Below are positions 1-8,537 of a stretch of DNA of 59,861 nt, in pieces. The DNA is from Planctomycetota bacterium (GTDB taxonomy: Bacteria > Planctomycetota > Phycisphaerae > Sedimentisphaerales > Anaerobacaceae). The translations under genes were made by a program, and so were the position numbers. Below the pieces are notes generated by a model. The model searched no databases. It saw only the letters and a program-made list of their open reading frames with translations, and was not told where the DNA came from. Every line of letters begins with the position of its first letter. Position 1 is the stretch's first letter. Location of the stretch: assembly GCA_019456145.1 (NCBI GenBank), contig VRUL01000029.1, positions 1 through 59,861 on the forward strand, written 5' to 3'.

Positions 1-107
1 TGCTCTCTACTCATGCCAATCTCAATCTTATTGAGATTATCTCGGTTAATAGCGTAACATCCGCTCATAGTTAGACATAACATTTGGATTACAAATATCT
101 TTTTCAT
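1..107 (-). CDS. Partial lipoprotein, possibly SmpA/BamE-like, cut by the left edge
   Basis: A reading frame on the minus strand starts with ATG at 105-107 and runs off the window. It begins MKKIFVIQMLCLTMSGC, a lipoprotein signal with the lipobox MSGC, and continues with a segment ending KIEIGMSRE. The phrase 'IGMSRE' after a short spacer resembles the start of SmpA/OmlA (BamE-type) folds, where GMS.eqV is common. A purine-rich site (AAAAAGGGGAAATT) stands just before the ATG. Only 35 codons are visible, so the family call is tentative; the lipoprotein call is safer. Confidence 0.5.
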   Translation of the reverse strand, partial: MKKIFVIQMLCLTMSGCYAINRDNLNKIEIGMSRE

Positions 108-298
108 AATTTCCCCTTTTTCAAATCACAGCTAACCGATACTCAATAGCCCATTTTGAGCCTTGTTATTTTAGCATATTTTCCCTTGCTTGTCAGCCAC
201 ATAAAGCGTAGAATTGAGTAGCTTGACCGATGAAGAAAAGCAATTGACAGGAGAAAATATTTCAAGTGATATATGGAAAAAGAAGGAGAGGAAAGTTT

Positions 299-574
299 AT
301 GGAAATTAACCGACACCAAAAAGTAATTATCTGGATTGGATTGTCCGCTCTTTTATTATCCTGGCTGTTTCCTTCTCAACATTCTGAACCTACGGGGTCC
401 CTCGCGAACAGTAACTATGATTGGGGCATAATATTTAGTTGGGCGCTTCTATTAATAATAGCGTCTTGGTTTGTCTATTTGTTGAAGAAACCTTCAAAGC
501 TCATGATTTTAGTCTTTGTGATTTTTGTACTTATATATTTATTTCGAGTTTCGACGGGGCCTTTGGTTTTTTAG
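299..574 (+). CDS. Small membrane protein of unknown function, three predicted TM segments
   Basis: This encodes 91 residues from the ATG at 299, which I prefer over an upstream in-frame start at 266 because GGAG lies at 285-288, a normal distance from 299. Three hydrophobic stretches at about residues 8-20, 46-64 and 69-85 suggest a small inner-membrane protein. No family is recognised. It sits 58 bp before a secreted-protein gene on the same strand and may share its transcript. The AT-rich composition differs from the GC-richer genes to the right. Confidence 0.5.
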   Translation: MEINRHQKVIIWIGLSALLLSWLFPSQHSEPTGSLANSNYDWGIIFSWALLLIIASWFVYLLKKPSKLMILVFVIFVLIYLFRVSTGPLVF

Positions 575-632
575 AAATGGGGCTTGGGTGCGGTGATGTT
601 GAGAAAACGGAAATAACTGAAAGGATGAAAAA

Positions 633-1184
633 ATGAAGAAACTGCTAACAATCCTGTTACTAATCTTTGTCAGTGCTAATGAATATGCTGGAAAAGAAAA
701 ACAAAATCCAACTTATCAAGTTGAAGTTGAAGTATCTTATGATGACGATTTCGTTAAAAATCAAATTAATAGTTATATAAAAAGAGAATTAAGAAAACTC
801 GGCGATGTAGAAGTCTTAAAACCAAGTAATAGATATGTAATTCATTTATCTGTTCTAAAAGCAAAAAATATGACTGGTTATGTTACAGGTTATAGTATTT
901 CATTTGTATTTACAGAAAAGGTAAGTCATTGGGAATTTATACTTGATGCGGTAGAAAAAACAATAAGCAAAGATGCAAAGTCATTTGTATCTCGCAAGCA
1001 ATTCTATCTTACCAATTCTATTATATTAGGCTCTATTCAGGGCTTAGAAGAAATGTGTAAAAATATAGTCGTAGCGTTTGATACAACGGTAGTAGAGCCA
1101 GAAAGAGTAAGTACGCAGAAACTAAAAGAATTGAAAAAAAGAATAAAAAACAAGATAAATAAAGTTGAGAAATCAGAAGAATAA
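633..1184 (+). CDS. Putative secreted protein of unknown function
   Basis: This encodes 183 residues beginning with a short signal sequence (MKKLLTILLLIFVSANEYA) with a likely cleavage site near residue 20; no lipobox cysteine is present. The body is charged with alternating beta-like segments (YQVEVEVSY near residue 30) and ends in a Lys/Glu-rich helix (KELKKRIKNKINKVEKSEE). AAGGA at 621-625 is well placed for the ATG at 633. It could form an envelope pair with the small membrane gene just upstream. No family is recognised. Low GC and A-rich codon use contrast with queG downstream. Confidence 0.55.
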   Translation: MKKLLTILLLIFVSANEYAGKEKQNPTYQVEVEVSYDDDFVKNQINSYIKRELRKLGDVEVLKPSNRYVIHLSVLKAKNMTGYVTGYSISFVFTEKVSHWEFILDAVEKTISKDAKSFVSRKQFYLTNSIILGSIQGLEEMCKNIVVAFDTTVVEPERVSTQKLKELKKRIKNKINKVEKSEE

Positions 1185-1804
1185 ATAATTTATATGAAGA
1201 AAATTGAAATATGGGATGTATTTACAGGGGCATATCATACTCACAACGCCCATCTCCAAAAAGAGGCATACCCCCTTTGTATCGAAGGGGGGGCCTTGCT
1301 TGCACGTTGTCGTAGTTGTGCCGCGTTACTCTTTGACCTCACTTTCAACAGTCTTAGGAGCTTTGGGGCCTATTATGATAACAGTCTGCTCCCTACCGCC
1401 CCCTGAGTCCTTATCCATACCGTACAACCGCGCCTTGCCTGTTATGGCAGTCGGGAATTAAAGGGGTCCGGTACATTTTTCGATGAGTTGTGCTTTATAA
1501 TGATAGGTTTTGATAGAGGACAGGGGGTGCCGAGAACTACCATCCACTTCGCTCACTAAAGTTCGCTCTGTGGCTGCCACCCGTCCGATTGATGATTGTC
1601 TATTGACGATTGATTATTTACTATTGGAATTGAGATTCTTCGGTGCCTTATAGGCACGCTATATAAATGATTAATGATGATTGAGATTGCCGCGCTGCGC
1701 TCGCAATGACAGGGGGTGGGATTGGTGTATCCGATTTTCTCTGCGTCTTCGGTGGTTAATAAAAAACCTAAAATTTGCGCCCGGATTCTGTATAATCAAC
1801 CATT
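1185..1804. other. Intergenic region, about 620 bp, with dispersed repeat fragments
   Basis: No credible gene is seen. The short open frames at 1194-1461 overlap each other and lack domains. The stretch holds a perfect palindrome GTGCCTTATAGGCAC (1643-1657) and an AGATTGCC...CGCAATGACA hairpin repeat (1683-1711); both recur elsewhere in the window. A GGCTGCCACCCG string near 1575 recurs near 48345. A TATAAT at 1791-1796 lies only 8 bp before the queG start. Confidence 0.6.
1683..1711. repeat. Dispersed hairpin repeat, copy 1 (AGATTGCC...CGCAATGACA)
   Basis: The outer arms AGATTGCC and CTCGCAATGACA enclose a small inverted repeat (GCGC.GCGC). Copies with the same arms and different inner hairpins lie at 24663-24700 and 59521-59560. 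Confidence 0.6.
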
Positions 1805-2797
1805 ATGAGCTTAGCTGAAGAAATAAAGGCAAAGGGGTTGGAATCAGGCTTCGATCTGGTTGGTATAACAGACGCAGGGCCAATAGATAACGAACAATTC
1901 AAATTTTTCACTGATTGGCTGGCCCTGGGTTATGCAGGCAGAATGAACTATATGCGAGAGAATCTTGAGAAGCGTACAAATCCTGCGAAACTGCTGGAAA
2001 ATGCCCAGTCGGTTATATGCGTTGGCCTAAATTACACGCCGTCATTGGACCGAGGGACGAGGGCTGAGGGACAAAAGACGAGGGACGAGACCGGTCATCT
2101 TCCATCTTCAAGGCCGATGGGTAGAGTAGCAAACTATGCACAGTATGAAGATTATCACGTGTTCATAAAGAAGGGCCTTAGCAAATTAGTTGACTTTATA
2201 AGTTCTTTAGCCTGCGGCAACCATAAGTTCAAGATTTGTGTTGATTCGGTACCCCTGGCGGAGAGGTCATTGGCCGCCCGGGCAGGTCTGGGATTTATTG
2301 GAAAAAATCATACGCTAATTAATCCCGGGCTTGGGCCACAGATATTTTTAGGTGAAATCATAACGAGCGTGAAACTGCAAACCGATGAGCCGATTGCAGA
2401 AAGCTGTTCTAATTGCAATAAGTGTATCGAAGCATGTCCGACAGGGGCCTTGAGGACTGACGGGCAATTTGACGCCAATAAGTGTATCAGCTATTTGACA
2501 ATCGAGTACAAGGGGCAGACCCCCGCCGATTTGGCTGAAAAAACAGGTGATCGGCTGTTCGGCTGTGATGAATGTGTCCTGGCCTGTCCCTATCAGGAAA
2601 ACGCACCCGTATGCAAAAATCAGCAGTTCAAATACTATAATGACAGGGCCAGAGTTGACCTGGGCAGGATTTTGAATTTGACCGAAGCAGACTTCGATGC
2701 CGAGTTTGCCGATTCACCAATTAATCGCTTAGGGCTTGACAGACTAAAAAGAAATGCCCACATTTGCCTTGTGAATGCAACCCGCCGAGAGATTTGA
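1805..2797 (+). CDS. queG: Epoxyqueuosine reductase QueG
   Basis: QueG is a cobalamin- and iron-sulfur-dependent cytosolic enzyme that reduces epoxyqueuosine to queuosine at the tRNA wobble position. The 330 residues match the family: an N-terminal DUF1730-like part (GFDLVGIT near residue 15, AGLGFIGKNH near 156-165) and two ferredoxin-type clusters, CSNCNKCIEACP (about 200-211) and CDECVLACP (about 256-264). Length is normal for forms lacking a HEAT tail. The odd feature is a roughly 20-residue Arg/Glu/Thr-rich insert around residues 81-100, encoded by GAGGGACGAGGG-type low-complexity DNA. TATAAT at 1791-1796 is so close to the ATG that a very short leader is likely. Confidence 0.93.
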   Translation: MSLAEEIKAKGLESGFDLVGITDAGPIDNEQFKFFTDWLALGYAGRMNYMRENLEKRTNPAKLLENAQSVICVGLNYTPSLDRGTRAEGQKTRDETGHLPSSRPMGRVANYAQYEDYHVFIKKGLSKLVDFISSLACGNHKFKICVDSVPLAERSLAARAGLGFIGKNHTLINPGLGPQIFLGEIITSVKLQTDEPIAESCSNCNKCIEACPTGALRTDGQFDANKCISYLTIEYKGQTPADLAEKTGDRLFGCDECVLACPYQENAPVCKNQQFKYYNDRARVDLGRILNLTEADFDAEFADSPINRLGLDRLKRNAHICLVNATRREI

Positions 2798-2800
2798 GAA

Positions 2801-3832
2801 TTATGGGGCGATAAAAAAATCGTCTTCGCAGTCGGGATATTCGGTGCCATCGTATATATTGGTATTCTGTAATGTAAATGGGTCATCGGCTGTGATGCCG
2901 ATGCGACGCTCTTTTAGGAAATCAACGTATCCATCGTCGAACAGGATATTCTGGCCTCGGCGGTTGTGATTGATACTGTTAAGGGTTAATAAATCTTTGT
3001 TTAGCTCGATCCTAAGCGGTCTGGAGTAGTCTCTGGGCAGTTTTTCAAAAAGTGTGTTCATATCCGACATCAGGGCTTTTAGGCTGGGTGATACTTTTTT
3101 TGCAGACATTGGGCAGTATATTCGAAAGCTGTAGGAGATTTGTTCCCTGTACGGGAAGTCTATGTGTTGTTGAATTTGCGAGGGAGTTAATCTAATTGTT
3201 ATTTTCGGACGTACACCGGGACAGACAAAAATAGCTTGATCGACGTAACCGCCTTTTACTAACAGCCACACACGGCGGTTATTGGAGTAGTTTTCCTTGC
3301 CCTGGTAGCCCACCTTCCACCAGGGAGCACCCGGTATGGTTGCGACAGCGGGCATCTTGCCATCATAGTCGGCCATGTAATTTGTGAAGCCTCGAAAGAT
3401 GCCGCCCAATTGGGCCTGACAGCGATTCTGATAGTAGCGTTGACGGGCGTAGTTTGAAGAAGTCTGAAAAGTCCCCCAGGCGATTAGTAACACGGCTGCT
3501 GCCGTGGCAATTTTGCCCAGCTTGTGCCAGAATGGGGCCTTGATAGCAACGCCTCTGGCCTGCTCGCCGGCAAGTAGCTGCTGGAGTTGAAGCTGGCTCG
3601 ACCGTGCAAGATTATTAAGCCGCAGAATGGTGCGTTCTACGAGGTCATCCGGGCAGGTCTCAAGCTGGACCGTCTCAAGTGGAGCAAGAGCAGCTTTGAT
3701 CTTTGAGTAAATTCCAGCAGCCTCGTCGTTGGAGGATATTAGGACCTTAACTTCGAGATTTTGCTCTTCTGATGTTAAACCTATGCAGTGGTCAAATAAT
3801 AGCTGTTTTTGTTGCTTGTTTAGCGGACTCAT
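2801..3832 (-). CDS. Membrane-anchored sigma-operon partner with pilin-like H-X-DG motif
   Basis: This encodes 343 residues. The N-terminal third (about 1-110) is cytosolic, followed by one membrane segment (IATAAAVLLIAWGTF, about 107-121) and then a periplasmic region resembling planctomycete type-II-secretion pseudopilin proteins. It carries a C-terminal HNRRGQNILFDDG, a variant of the H-X9-DG motif with one extra residue. The start ATG directly abuts the stop of the upstream ECF sigma gene (zero spacing), so the two are translationally coupled. By position this is the likely anti-sigma or signal-receiving partner, but no zinc-finger anti-sigma motif is visible. Role is inferred. Confidence 0.7.
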   Translation of the reverse strand: MSPLNKQQKQLLFDHCIGLTSEEQNLEVKVLISSNDEAAGIYSKIKAALAPLETVQLETCPDDLVERTILRLNNLARSSQLQLQQLLAGEQARGVAIKAPFWHKLGKIATAAAVLLIAWGTFQTSSNYARQRYYQNRCQAQLGGIFRGFTNYMADYDGKMPAVATIPGAPWWKVGYQGKENYSNNRRVWLLVKGGYVDQAIFVCPGVRPKITIRLTPSQIQQHIDFPYREQISYSFRIYCPMSAKKVSPSLKALMSDMNTLFEKLPRDYSRPLRIELNKDLLTLNSINHNRRGQNILFDDGYVDFLKERRIGITADDPFTLQNTNIYDGTEYPDCEDDFFIAP

Positions 3833-4441
3833 TTAGTTTTTCTGCTCCAGGCCGAGGCTTTTCCACTCTTTTGCAAAGCGGCCAACGGCTGTGTGCAACC
3901 TGCTTTTAACAGTCCCAATAGGTATACTTAAGATCTGGGCCATTTGTTTGTAAGAAAATTTGTCAAAATAAGCTAAAATTAATATTTCCCGTAAATTTTC
4001 CGGCATTTTTGTGATAATTTCCCCTACGCGCGAAGCGGTTTCGTTCTTTTGAAGTTCCTCATAAGGCAGTGTGCTGTCCGAAGCAAGGGTATTCAGGACG
4101 TCATCGAACGACATTTCTTGCGCATCTGCTATAGTGCCTATATTAATTGCAGATGTCCGCTGCCGTTTGCGAAGGGCATCCTTTGCTTTATTGGCGGCTA
4201 TTGTGAACAGCCAGGGACGCAAAGGTCGGCTGGTATCGAAGCTGTCTCTGCTGGTAAATAACTGCAGGAAGGTTTCCTGAAAGGCATCTTCGACCATATC
4301 CCGATGGTTTAGAAACTGCCTTAAGAACGCATAAAGGCCATTTTTATAGCGGTTTACGATTTCACGGAATGCAGTTTCATCACCGTCCGCGAAGCGGGCG
4401 AGAAGTTCTGCATCGGTTAGTTTTTCCAAATCGGGCTTCAT
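3833..4441 (-). CDS. ECF-family RNA polymerase sigma factor
   Basis: This 202-residue sigma-70 factor has region 2 (about residues 20-95: LNHRDMVEDAFQETFLQLF and RPWLFTIAANKAKDALRKR) and region 4 (about 135-190: LREILILAYFDKFSYKQMAQI followed by the helix IPIGTVKSRLHTAVGRF). It directs core polymerase to a dedicated promoter set and is probably controlled by the membrane protein encoded immediately downstream, with which it has no intergenic gap. Start ATG at 4441 is preceded by GAGG. The target promoter cannot be deduced from one locus. Confidence 0.92.
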   Translation of the reverse strand: MKPDLEKLTDAELLARFADGDETAFREIVNRYKNGLYAFLRQFLNHRDMVEDAFQETFLQLFTSRDSFDTSRPLRPWLFTIAANKAKDALRKRQRTSAINIGTIADAQEMSFDDVLNTLASDSTLPYEELQKNETASRVGEIITKMPENLREILILAYFDKFSYKQMAQILSIPIGTVKSRLHTAVGRFAKEWKSLGLEQKN

Positions 4442-4666
4442 AACCTCGGCATCTTAAAGAATCGCAGAAACAATCCTATTATAAGTAATTCACAAGTAAA
4501 TTAAAATCTTTATCATGGATACTTTGAGAAAACAATTTATTCCGCAAGCCAATTGGTGGGAATTTGTTCACCCGGAATGGAGGGTTTCGGCTGCACCTGG
4601 GATGTTGTTTTGGTTTGACAGGAGAAGAGACCCGGGGTACCGTGATGGTGTAAAAGTGGAGTGCTA

Positions 4667-4846
4667 ATGAGTAAAACTGAAAAAAGAAACGATAAAGGGC
4701 CGGATAAGGAAGAATCCATTCCCACCGCCAGCATGGGTGGTTCAGCGGTCGGCCCGGGTGGCCAGAGCGGTCGCGGTCTGTGCAAAAGCAGGTATAGGAA
4801 GAAAGGTGGGCATAAAAAAACATGTATTCCTGCAAATTTGCGATAA
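4667..4846 (+). pseudogene. Relic of the N-terminal leader of a Ser/Thr kinase
   Basis: This short frame (59 codons from ATG 4667; GTG 4661 is an alternative) begins MSKTEKRNDKGPDKEE and continues with IPTASMGG...GPGGQSG. This mirrors the basic leader of the three kinases at 27.8-36.2 kb (…EEVPPTASFG…GPGGQIGQFRIE). Homology stops just after GPGGQ, exactly where the kinase domain should begin. The tail is Lys/Arg-rich without recognisable domain and then stops. It is most simply a truncated kinase copy; a small expressed basic protein is possible. It lies upstream of the HEAT-repeat lipoprotein gene. Confidence 0.5.
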
Positions 4847-4919
4847 AACCGCCTCGAAAACGAAAAACTTTGAAAGTTCGAGGTGATTTTGGTAAGATTA
4901 CTGATGTTGGAAGGACTGA

Positions 4920-6977
4920 ATGATGTTTTGTAACAGTGTAAATGGGAAATGCCAATTAAAGAATGGCTTTGTGGTCGTTATCATGGTGACGGCTTTGTTT
5001 GTGGCTTTTCTTTGCGGATGCGGGCCTACGAAAAATACAGTTCGTAATACAGAGGATCAAGACGAACTCGCCCAAATTGCCATGACAGCTAAAAACGCAG
5101 GAGTCCGTGAGGCGGCAGTTGAGAAACTGACTGACCAGGTATTGCTAGCGAAGATTGCCGTGGAAGACGAAAGCGGTTATGTCCGTGAGGCGGCAGTTAA
5201 AAAGCTGACTGACCAAGCTATATTAGCTAAGATTGCCATGGAAGACAAAGACTGGGATGTCCGTGAAGAGGCAGTTAAAAAGCTGACTGACCAAGCTATA
5301 TTAGCTAAGATCACCGTGCAAGACATAAAAGAGTATGTCCGCAAGGCGGCAGGTGAGAAACTGACTGACCAGGCTTCTCTGGCGACGGTTGCCATTGAGA
5401 GTAAAGATGAATATATCCGCAAGAAGGCAGTTGAGAAACTGACTGACCAAGTATTGCTGGCGAAGGTTGCCGTTGAAGGCAAAGACAAGAATGTCCGGGA
5501 GGAGGCTGTGGTGTCATTGATTGAAATCTTGGCATCTGGAGAGAGTGTTAAGATTTATCCTGGTATCCTGCAAATGGTTCCAACATTTGCTACTTTACCA
5601 ATAGAGCACCGTACACGTCTGGTACGATCAGTCTTCCCTGCAATTGATGAATTGTGCAATTCACCAATGGTTGCAAAAAAACTTGGTGAAATCAACTCAA
5701 TAGGGTTTGATTGGGAGGAACGGTCCCAGCTTTATACTGATATTAATGGGGGCGGGACGGAAAGGGTCAAAGGTGAGTACCTTTTCTGTTCGATCAAGTT
5801 CGAGAAACATTCCTCCCCAATATTGTGTAGTTGGAAAACCGTTTTTCCATATAAGTTTTATGGCAGTAATATCTATTTCAAGAGTGCCCATGTTGATTAT
5901 AGATCTATTCTCATACAGATGGTGCATCAATTAGGGCAAAACTCACAGACTTTTTTGGAAAAGTACGCAATTAAGAGCAAACACTATAGTGTCCGCTGTG
6001 CGGCAGTCGTGAGGCTGATTGACCCGACCTTGCTGGCAAAGATCGCCGTGGAAGATAGAAACTTCGATGTCCGTAAGGCGGCAGTTAAAAAGCTGACTGA
6101 CCAGGTATTGTTGGCGAAGATTGCCGTGCAAGACATAAACGAGGATGTCCGTGAGGCGGCAGTTAAAAAGCTGACTGACCAGGTATTGCTAGCGAAGATT
6201 GCCGTGGAAGACAAAGACTGGGATGTCCGTGAGGCGGCAATTGAGATGCTGACAGATAAAGCCTTGCTGGCAACGGTTGCCATTGAGAGTAAAGATGAAT
6301 ATATCCGCAAGAAGGCAGTTGAGAAGCTGACTGACCAGGCTACATTGGCTAAGGTTGCCATGAAAGCTAAAAGCAAAGGAATCCGCACTGTGGCAGTTGA
6401 GAAGCTGACTGACCAGGCTACATTGGCTAAGGTTGCCGCGGAAGACAAAGAAGGTTCTGTCCGCATGGCGGCAGTTAAAAAGCTGACTGACCAGGCATTG
6501 CTAGCTAAGATCGCCGTGGAAGACAAAGAAGGTTCTGTCCGCAAGGCGGCAGTTGAGAAACTGACTGACCAGGTATTGCTAGCGAAGATTGCCGTGGAAG
6601 ACGAAGACGGTTCTGTCCGTGAGGCGGCAGTTGAGAAACTGACTGACCAGGTATTGCTAGCGAAGATTGCCATGGAAGACAAAGACTGGGATGTCCGCGA
6701 TGCGGCACTTGAGACGCTAACAGATCAAGCCTTGCTGGCAAAGGTTGCCATGAAAGCTAAAAAAGAAGAAACCCACTTCCGCGTGGCGGCAGTTAAAAAG
6801 CTGACTGACCAGGTATTGTTGGCGAAGATTGCCGTGCAAGACATAGACGAGGATGTCCGTGAGGCGGCAGTTAAAAAGCTGACTGACCAGGTATTGCTGG
6901 CGAAGATTGCCGTGGAAGACGAAGACGATTTTGTCCGTAAGGCGGCAGTTAAAAAGCTGACTGATCACGAAAATTAA
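4920..6977 (+). CDS. Lipoprotein made of near-identical 26-residue HEAT-like repeats
   Basis: This encodes 685 residues. A lipoprotein signal (hydrophobic VVVIMVTALFVAFLCGC, lipobox LCGC near residue 35) is followed by two arrays of a 26-residue unit of the type VREAAVKKLTDQ-LLAKIAVED. Array 1 (about 48-205) has five full units. A non-repetitive insert (about 206-345) follows, then array 2 (about 355-685) has twelve full units and a partial one. Units are HEAT/armadillo-like helical hairpins and are nearly identical even at the DNA level (78-bp period), implying recent expansion. The starts at 4920 and 4923 are both plausible behind GGAAGG. It probably forms a periplasm-facing solenoid for protein binding. 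Confidence 0.8.
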   Translation: MMFCNSVNGKCQLKNGFVVVIMVTALFVAFLCGCGPTKNTVRNTEDQDELAQIAMTAKNAGVREAAVEKLTDQVLLAKIAVEDESGYVREAAVKKLTDQAILAKIAMEDKDWDVREEAVKKLTDQAILAKITVQDIKEYVRKAAGEKLTDQASLATVAIESKDEYIRKKAVEKLTDQVLLAKVAVEGKDKNVREEAVVSLIEILASGESVKIYPGILQMVPTFATLPIEHRTRLVRSVFPAIDELCNSPMVAKKLGEINSIGFDWEERSQLYTDINGGGTERVKGEYLFCSIKFEKHSSPILCSWKTVFPYKFYGSNIYFKSAHVDYRSILIQMVHQLGQNSQTFLEKYAIKSKHYSVRCAAVVRLIDPTLLAKIAVEDRNFDVRKAAVKKLTDQVLLAKIAVQDINEDVREAAVKKLTDQVLLAKIAVEDKDWDVREAAIEMLTDKALLATVAIESKDEYIRKKAVEKLTDQATLAKVAMKAKSKGIRTVAVEKLTDQATLAKVAAEDKEGSVRMAAVKKLTDQALLAKIAVEDKEGSVRKAAVEKLTDQVLLAKIAVEDEDGSVREAAVEKLTDQVLLAKIAMEDKDWDVRDAALETLTDQALLAKVAMKAKKEETHFRVAAVKKLTDQVLLAKIAVQDIDEDVREAAVKKLTDQVLLAKIAVEDEDDFVRKAAVKKLTDHEN

Positions 6978-7522
6978 ATGTCCGGAAAATTAAATGTCCG
7001 CGGTACAATTTTGATAAAATAGGTAAATTGCGGTAATGGAACTTATAAGGGTGTAGAACAAAGAATTAATTAAATAGCATTCACTCAATAAGATCAAAGT
7101 GTTTTTCCAAGCCATCCAACGATGATTTATCTGGAATAGCTAAGAGCAATATTTTCTATAAAAGACGCTAACACCAAAGCTGCAATTGGCAAAACACTTG
7201 CTGGCTTACAAGATTTTTATCATTTAGGATTACAACATTTGAACCATGATAGTCAACTAATATTTTCATATCTCGGAACCATTTGGGATCCATTTCAAGT
7301 ACCTCAGAACACAGAAAATGTCGATTAGAGGGATTAGAATGCAGTATTGAGTTTAGGGCCTAAGATTGAGGATTTCTCACTCCCATTCCCACATTTACTC
7401 GTCCACTCATGCTCCGTTAAAAAGCCTGTCACCCTAAGCAAAATGTATGGAGTGTCCAATCCTTTAGGATTGTCCCGATCCGAAGAATCTTCATTTAGAT
7501 GAGATTGTTGGGGCAAATGCTG
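6978..7522. other. Intergenic region, about 545 bp, no gene recognised
   Basis: AT-rich DNA between the repeat lipoprotein and the convergent flavoprotein gene. A 16-bp direct repeat (GAAAATTAAATGTCCG) sits directly at the end of the lipoprotein gene (about 6968-6999). A 60-codon minus-strand frame at 7334-7516 has no domain or convincing ribosome site and is not called. Confidence 0.5.
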
Positions 7523-8143
7523 TCAGGTTAATTCGACGTTGATTGGCTTTTCGTGTGGAGGCGTATCGGTCGAGACTAATTCGCGGCCGAGGCGGAAGGC
7601 TTCGTTCAATGCTGAAGGATGCTGTTTTATCCGGCCGGGGGCGTCGATATTGTTGACAAACAAATTGGCAGCGTAGTTCATTTCCAGGACGTCAATAAAA
7701 TATTTGGCTGTAAGGCTGATGCTGTCAAACATCTTTTTGCTTTTGGTCCCGCCTACAGCGATGACCATTGCACGGCGGTCGCGGCTTGTGGTTATTAGCG
7801 GTTGCTTGAGGACGTACTTGTGGGCCCAAAGGCACTGACAGCGGTCGATGAGGGTCTTCGCCTGAGCGCAGAAAGTCATAAAAAATATCGGTGTTGCTAA
7901 AATCAGCCGATCGGCTTCGAGCATCTTTGAAGAGAGCATCTGGTAATCATCCTCGACTATACAAGTGCCCTGTTTGTAGCAGGAATTGCACTCGATGCAG
8001 GGCGCGATTTTGAGGTCGCCAAGGCGTATGTATTCAGTTTCCGCTCCTGAGGACTCGGCACCGGCCAGGGCCTGCCGCAGCAGTAGATCGCTGTTGGAGT
8101 TCTGCCGGGGGCTTGTCGAGATGCCAAGGACTTTGATGCTCAC
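7523..8143 (-). CDS. Iron-sulfur flavoprotein / NADPH-dependent FMN reductase family
   Basis: This 206-residue flavodoxin-fold protein starts IKVLGISTSPRQNSNSDLL, the phosphate-binding loop for FMN. It carries a compact cysteine motif C49-X2-C52-X2-C55-X5-C61, typical of iron-sulfur flavoproteins of anaerobes that hold a 4Fe-4S cluster next to FMN. The segment ADRLILATPIFFMTFCAQAKTLIDR is the conserved flavin-contact region. Such proteins move electrons between ferredoxin and acceptors including oxygen or peroxide. Start is GTG at 8143 with GAGG upstream. It is monocistronic, so its partner is unknown. Confidence 0.85.
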   Translation of the reverse strand: MSIKVLGISTSPRQNSNSDLLLRQALAGAESSGAETEYIRLGDLKIAPCIECNSCYKQGTCIVEDDYQMLSSKMLEADRLILATPIFFMTFCAQAKTLIDRCQCLWAHKYVLKQPLITTSRDRRAMVIAVGGTKSKKMFDSISLTAKYFIDVLEMNYAANLFVNNIDAPGRIKQHPSALNEAFRLGRELVSTDTPPHEKPINVELT

Positions 8144-8186
8144 AAAGAAACCTCACTTGTTGATCAGTTCAGTCGACAGATACAAA

Positions 8187-8343
8187 GAGCCTATAACAAA
8201 ATGACTCTGTATTCAAGCGGCTTGTTTTTCGTCCTGACGGCGTCAGGCTGCATCGACAATGCTTTGGCATTGTCTGTTTCGCCTTCCTTGCAGGACGAAA
8301 AAACGCTCGCTTTCGGTACAACGATTCATTTTGTTAGAGACTC
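8187..8343. repeat. 157-bp imperfect palindromic element with TAACAAAATGA arms, copy 1
   Basis: The left arm (GAGCCTATAACAAAATGA... then TTTTTCGTCCTG at about 8225-8236) is the reverse complement of the right arm (CAGGACGAAAAAA at about 8291-8303, then TCATTTTGTTAGAGACTC at 8326-8343). The ends resemble those of a second element at 24628-24731. The remaining intergenic DNA up to 8537 shows no gene. It is a MITE-like or long-hairpin candidate. Confidence 0.55.
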
Positions 8344-8537
8344 AAAGTTAACATATTGAGAGTACTGTGACTTTAACGGTTGAAATCTAACAGTTTCGGC
8401 AAGAACTGTCAAGAATTACCGCATCGAAATCGGCGTCCGGCTGAGTTCGCACGACCACGAATGTAGTTGTTGCATATTCATGGCATCAGAGGTATCATGT
8501 TCTGTGGAATTGATTGTTTCAGGATGGTTGTAACGTG

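Noticed and set aside
1194..1461. Two overlapping short ORFs after the secreted-protein gene
   Set aside because: Different frames over the same DNA, no domain and no convincing start.
4920..6977. CRISPR-like direct repeats
   Set aside because: The 78-bp periodicity encodes a continuous 26-residue protein repeat in frame; there are no spacers.
7334..7516. A 60-codon minus-strand ORF upstream of the flavoprotein gene region
   Set aside because: No recognisable motif, weak start context, and AT-rich non-coding surroundings.
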